A stretch of 64,000 bases of DNA from Streptomyces sp. D2-8. GTDB taxonomy: Bacteria > Actinomycetota > Actinomycetes > Streptomycetales > Streptomycetaceae. Of the stretch, positions 61,571 through 64,000 are shown in pieces. Position numbers and translations under genes: made by a program. The stretch spans positions 62,001-126,000 of the forward strand of contig NZ_JAAHBP010000001.1 of NCBI RefSeq assembly GCF_023184515.1, read 5' to 3'. The notes beneath the pieces are model-generated. The model was not told the origin of the DNA, searched no databases, and was given only the letters and a program-made list of their open reading frames with translations. How positions within the stretch are numbered: the first letter of the stretch is position 1; every line of letters begins with the position of its first letter.

Positions 61571-63203
61571 GCGGGAGCCTCCCGGTGACGGTGCGGAGTG
61601 CGGATGCGAGGCGCTGCTCGCCCGGCATCCGGGCGAGCAGGAAGAAGACGACGGTCACGACCGTGCAGCCGGCCGCGAACCCGACGATGGGGGAGTCGAC
61701 GAGGCTCGCGCAGAACCCGCCCGCCCCGCAGGCCACTACGGCCGCGCGCAGCGGCCTGCCCATCGCGGCCAGCAGTGGCCGGATGCGGATCGGCACGCCG
61801 TGCGCATCCATGCCGTACAGCAGGATCAGGGCGGTGAGGGTGATACCGGCCGCGTTGGCCGCGGCGATTCCCAGGACGCCCCACGAGCCGGCCGTCACCG
61901 CGCCGATCCACGAGGTGGCGACGATCCCGGCGGCCATCGCGCCCACCGGGTACCAGGTGGGCCGCCCCGCCGCGAAATACGACCGGACGAGCGCGCCCAC
62001 CAGGGCGTGGCCGAGCAGCCCGAGCGCGTACACGCGCATGACGGCGGCGGTCGCCGTGGCGTCCTGCGCGGTGAACGCGCCTCGCTGGAACAGGACCTGG
62101 ACGAGCTGCGGGGCGCAGGCGACGACGGCCGCGGTGCCGAGCAGCACGAAGGACGACACCGCCCGGAGGTCGCGCTCGACGCGGTCGCGGGCCCGCTCGG
62201 TGTTGCCCTGGGCCAGCGCCTGCGACACGACCGGGAAGGTGACCGTGCACAGCATCAGGGCGAGCACCATCGGCATCTGGGCCACCTTCTGGGCGTAGTT
62301 CAGATGCGAGATGGCCCCGGCGGGAAGCGAGGAGGCCAGGAAACGCTCGATGAGGACCTGGGACTGGCGGCACAGGGCGAAGAGCAGGACCGTGACGATG
62401 AGAGCGAGATTCACGGAGTGCCGTGATGCTGCCCTGGCTGCCGCGGTTGTCTCCGCGGCGGTCGGCACGCGGTGCAAGCGCCGTAGCAGCGACGGAAGTT
62501 GGGTGACCACCATGAGTGCGCCGCCCACCGAGACTCCGACAGCGGTCGCCCGTACGCCCCAACGGGCGCCGAGGACGAACATCGCCGTGATGATGGCGGC
62601 GTTGTAGGCGACGTAGATGGCCGCGGGCGCGACGAACCGGCGGTGCGCGCGCAGGGCCGCGCTGCAATAGCCGGCGAGGCCGAAGGTCAGGACACAGGTG
62701 CCGGTCAGCCGGGTGCAGTCCACGGCGAGCCCGGGGTCCGGGAGCCCTGGCGCCAGCACCTGGACCAGGTACGGCGCCCCCCATACGACCAGGGCCGACA
62801 CCACGGAGAACGCCAGTGCCAGACGAGGCAGCGTGCCGCGGACCAGGGCACGCACCGGGTCGCCCGTGTCGTCCTGGCCGCGGCGGGCCAGGACCGCGCT
62901 GAACGCCGGCACGAGTGCGAAGGCCAGCCCGTCCTCGATCAGCAGTGTCGCCGCGAACTCCGGCACGGTCCAGGCGACCAGGAAGGCGTCCGTCTCACGC
63001 CCCGCCCCGAAGAGGTGGGCCAGCACCTGGTCCCGGCCGAGGCCGAGCAGAGCACCTGCCAGGGAGAGAACGACGGTGACGAGGGCGGCTCTGGCGAGGA
63101 AACCCTCCGAGACGGGCCTGACGCCGCTGGTCTCCGGGCCTTGGGCGTCGGCGCGCGCCAGGGAGTCGGTGGTGTCCTCGGCCCGTGGCGGGGTGAGGGT
63201 CAT
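61554..63203 (-). CDS. MurJ/Wzx-like lipid-linked oligosaccharide flippase
   Basis: A 549-residue MviN/MurJ-family membrane protein of the MOP superfamily, about 13-14 helices: LVTVVLSLAGALLGLGRDQV LAHLFGAG at the start, NLALIVTVLLFALCRQSQVL, LVGALVRSYFAAGRPTWYPV near the middle-end. Within a polysaccharide operon it more likely flips polymer repeat units than lipid II. ATG 63203 overlaps the upstream TGA. The longer frame to 63257 is not supported. Confidence 0.9.
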   Translation of the reverse strand: MTLTPPRAEDTTDSLARADAQGPETSGVRPVSEGFLARAALVTVVLSLAGALLGLGRDQVLAHLFGAGRETDAFLVAWTVPEFAATLLIEDGLAFALVPAFSAVLARRGQDDTGDPVRALVRGTLPRLALAFSVVSALVVWGAPYLVQVLAPGLPDPGLAVDCTRLTGTCVLTFGLAGYCSAALRAHRRFVAPAAIYVAYNAAIITAMFVLGARWGVRATAVGVSVGGALMVVTQLPSLLRRLHRVPTAAETTAAARAASRHSVNLALIVTVLLFALCRQSQVLIERFLASSLPAGAISHLNYAQKVAQMPMVLALMLCTVTFPVVSQALAQGNTERARDRVERDLRAVSSFVLLGTAAVVACAPQLVQVLFQRGAFTAQDATATAAVMRVYALGLLGHALVGALVRSYFAAGRPTWYPVGAMAAGIVATSWIGAVTAGSWGVLGIAAANAAGITLTALILLYGMDAHGVPIRIRPLLAAMGRPLRAAVVACGAGGFCASLVDSPIVGFAAGCTVVTVVFFLLARMPGEQRLASALRTVTGRLPHARFR

Positions 63204-64000
63204 CGTGCCGCAGCCTCCTCGGCGACGGTCCCGTCGGGACCGGCCAGCGCCCACCACGCCGACAGACCGAGGCAGACGGCGGTGAGCACGGTCGAGGGGC
63301 CGCCGATGTCGGCGTACGTGAAGTTGACCAGGTGCCAGACCAGCAGGCCAAAGGCGATGAGCCCGCAGTCGAGCCCGGGGTTCCTCGCTCGCCGGGCCTG
63401 CGCCAGCCTGCGCAGCCCCAGCACCAGCAGCGCCAGCCAGCTCCCCGCCAGGGTCAGAAGCCCGATCAGCCCCTGCTCGCCCAGCACCAGCAGGTACATG
63501 CTGTGGGGTGAGAGCAGCGGCTGCTTCCGGTACGCCGCGCCCGCGCCCTCCGTGTCACTTCCTGAGGACAGCGCCAGCGTGGCATGCCCGTCGCGGTGCT
63601 CGGGGAAGCCCTTGAGGCCGACGCCCGTCAGTGGCCGCTCGCGCCACATGCCGGCGGCTGCCGCCCACAGGGCGTAGCGGTCGGAGACCGAGTGGTCGGG
63701 AGCGTCCGCGACCTGCCCGATGCTGCCGAGCCTCTCGTGAAGCAGCGCGGAGCCGACACCGAACCCGCCGACGAGAATCACGGCGACGGCGGCCACGACC
63801 ACGCCCACCCTGACCGCGCGTCGCAGGCCCGCCAGGACCAGTTGCACCGTACATGCGAGGGCCGTCGCGATCCATGCGCCCCGGCTGAAGGACACCGCCA
63901 GCGGCACCACCAGCAGCAGTGCGCACACCAGGGCCCACCCCCGCTCCCAGGCTCTCGGCTCCGCTCGGGCAGGGAGGTGCCCCCTGCGTACCGGTGCGGA
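63200..64000 (-). CDS. O-antigen ligase/polymerase-like membrane protein (5' partial)
   Basis: The frame is open past the right edge with no stop, so the gene starts outside the window. It shows helices and the Wzy/WaaL signature pattern: FSRGAWIATALACTVQLVLAG, then RPLTGVGLKGFPEHRDGH and LSPHSMYLLVLGEQGLIGLL (the PHN/PHS motif), then four more helices. It should polymerise or ligate repeat units at the outer membrane face. Its TGA overlaps the flippase ATG, making it the first visible gene of the operon. Confidence 0.88.
   Translation of the reverse strand, partial: SAPVRRGHLPARAEPRAWERGWALVCALLLVVPLAVSFSRGAWIATALACTVQLVLAGLRRAVRVGVVVAAVAVILVGGFGVGSALLHERLGSIGQVADAPDHSVSDRYALWAAAAGMWRERPLTGVGLKGFPEHRDGHATLALSSGSDTEGAGAAYRKQPLLSPHSMYLLVLGEQGLIGLLTLAGSWLALLVLGLRRLAQARRARNPGLDCGLIAFGLLVWHLVNFTYADIGGPSTVLTAVCLGLSAWWALAGPDGTVAEEAAAR

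Overview
The window is high-GC actinobacterial DNA and almost certainly a Streptomyces chromosome. The signs are GC-rich third codon positions, many GTG starts, GTGA/ATGA stop-start overlaps, XRE/DUF5753 plus DUF397 regulators, an S37 tripeptidyl aminopeptidase, LAxTG sorting signals and a citrate synthase very close to Streptomyces CitA as I remember it. I found no rRNA, tRNA, CRISPR array or complete mobile element. All family calls come from reading motifs, not from searches.

Layout. 1-6.1 kb: end of an ABC exporter, a small secreted protein, an S37 peptidase, a lipoprotein, and a Tat-exported family 3 beta-N-acetylhexosaminidase. 6.4-11.3 kb: a LysR remnant, then a three-gene sugar/polyol operon (Gfo/Idh/MocA oxidoreductase, DUF993 aldolase-like protein, sugar-phosphate isomerase) divergent from a LacI regulator. 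11.3-19.6 kb: tandem repeats and many short independent genes: DHFR-like reductases, GNAT, isomerase, imine-reductase-like enzyme with MerR, XRE/DUF397 locus, CGNR regulator with MBL-fold protein, frameshifted cupin. 19.7-25.7 kb: a ribose operon (LacI, RbsA, an RbsC-RbsB fusion, RbsK, RbsD) behind two tandem operator copies. 25.9-31.5 kb: a frameshifted acetyltransferase, two tiny membrane proteins, a RecD2 helicase, CitA and a long non-coding stretch. 31.5-38.5 kb: copper export (CopA, CopZ, CsoR-type operator), TetR with an MMPL exporter, and a zinc alcohol dehydrogenase. 38.5-45.3 kb: a small HTH protein and the iolC-aldolase-iolB-iolD-mmsA operon for the later steps of inositol breakdown. 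45.5-50.7 kb: an unusual extracellular hydrolase fused to an ABC ATPase, its permease, and a VWA lipoprotein.

50.7-56.5 kb is different. Coding density drops, AT-richer patches and strong hairpins appear, there is a decayed IS1380-type transposase, and the genes are short: two exported proteins, a degenerate cold-shock protein, a zinc-ribbon protein and a repeat-rich, sortase-anchored protein whose N-terminus keeps the cysteine spacing of a chaplin. This is the most accessory part of the window.

56.5-64 kb: a GH26-like secreted glycosidase faces a tightly overlapping minus-strand operon: O-antigen-ligase/polymerase-like protein (running off the window), MurJ/Wzx-like flippase, polysaccharide deacetylase, GT4 glycosyltransferase, Wzz-like chain-length protein and a CelD/FemAB-like acyltransferase. 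Together these look like a Wzy-type route to a partly deacetylated cell-surface polysaccharide, with a secreted hydrolase beside it.

The strongest candidates for something under-described are the hydrolase-ABC ATPase fusion, the degenerate chaplin-like surface protein within its island, and the exopolysaccharide locus.
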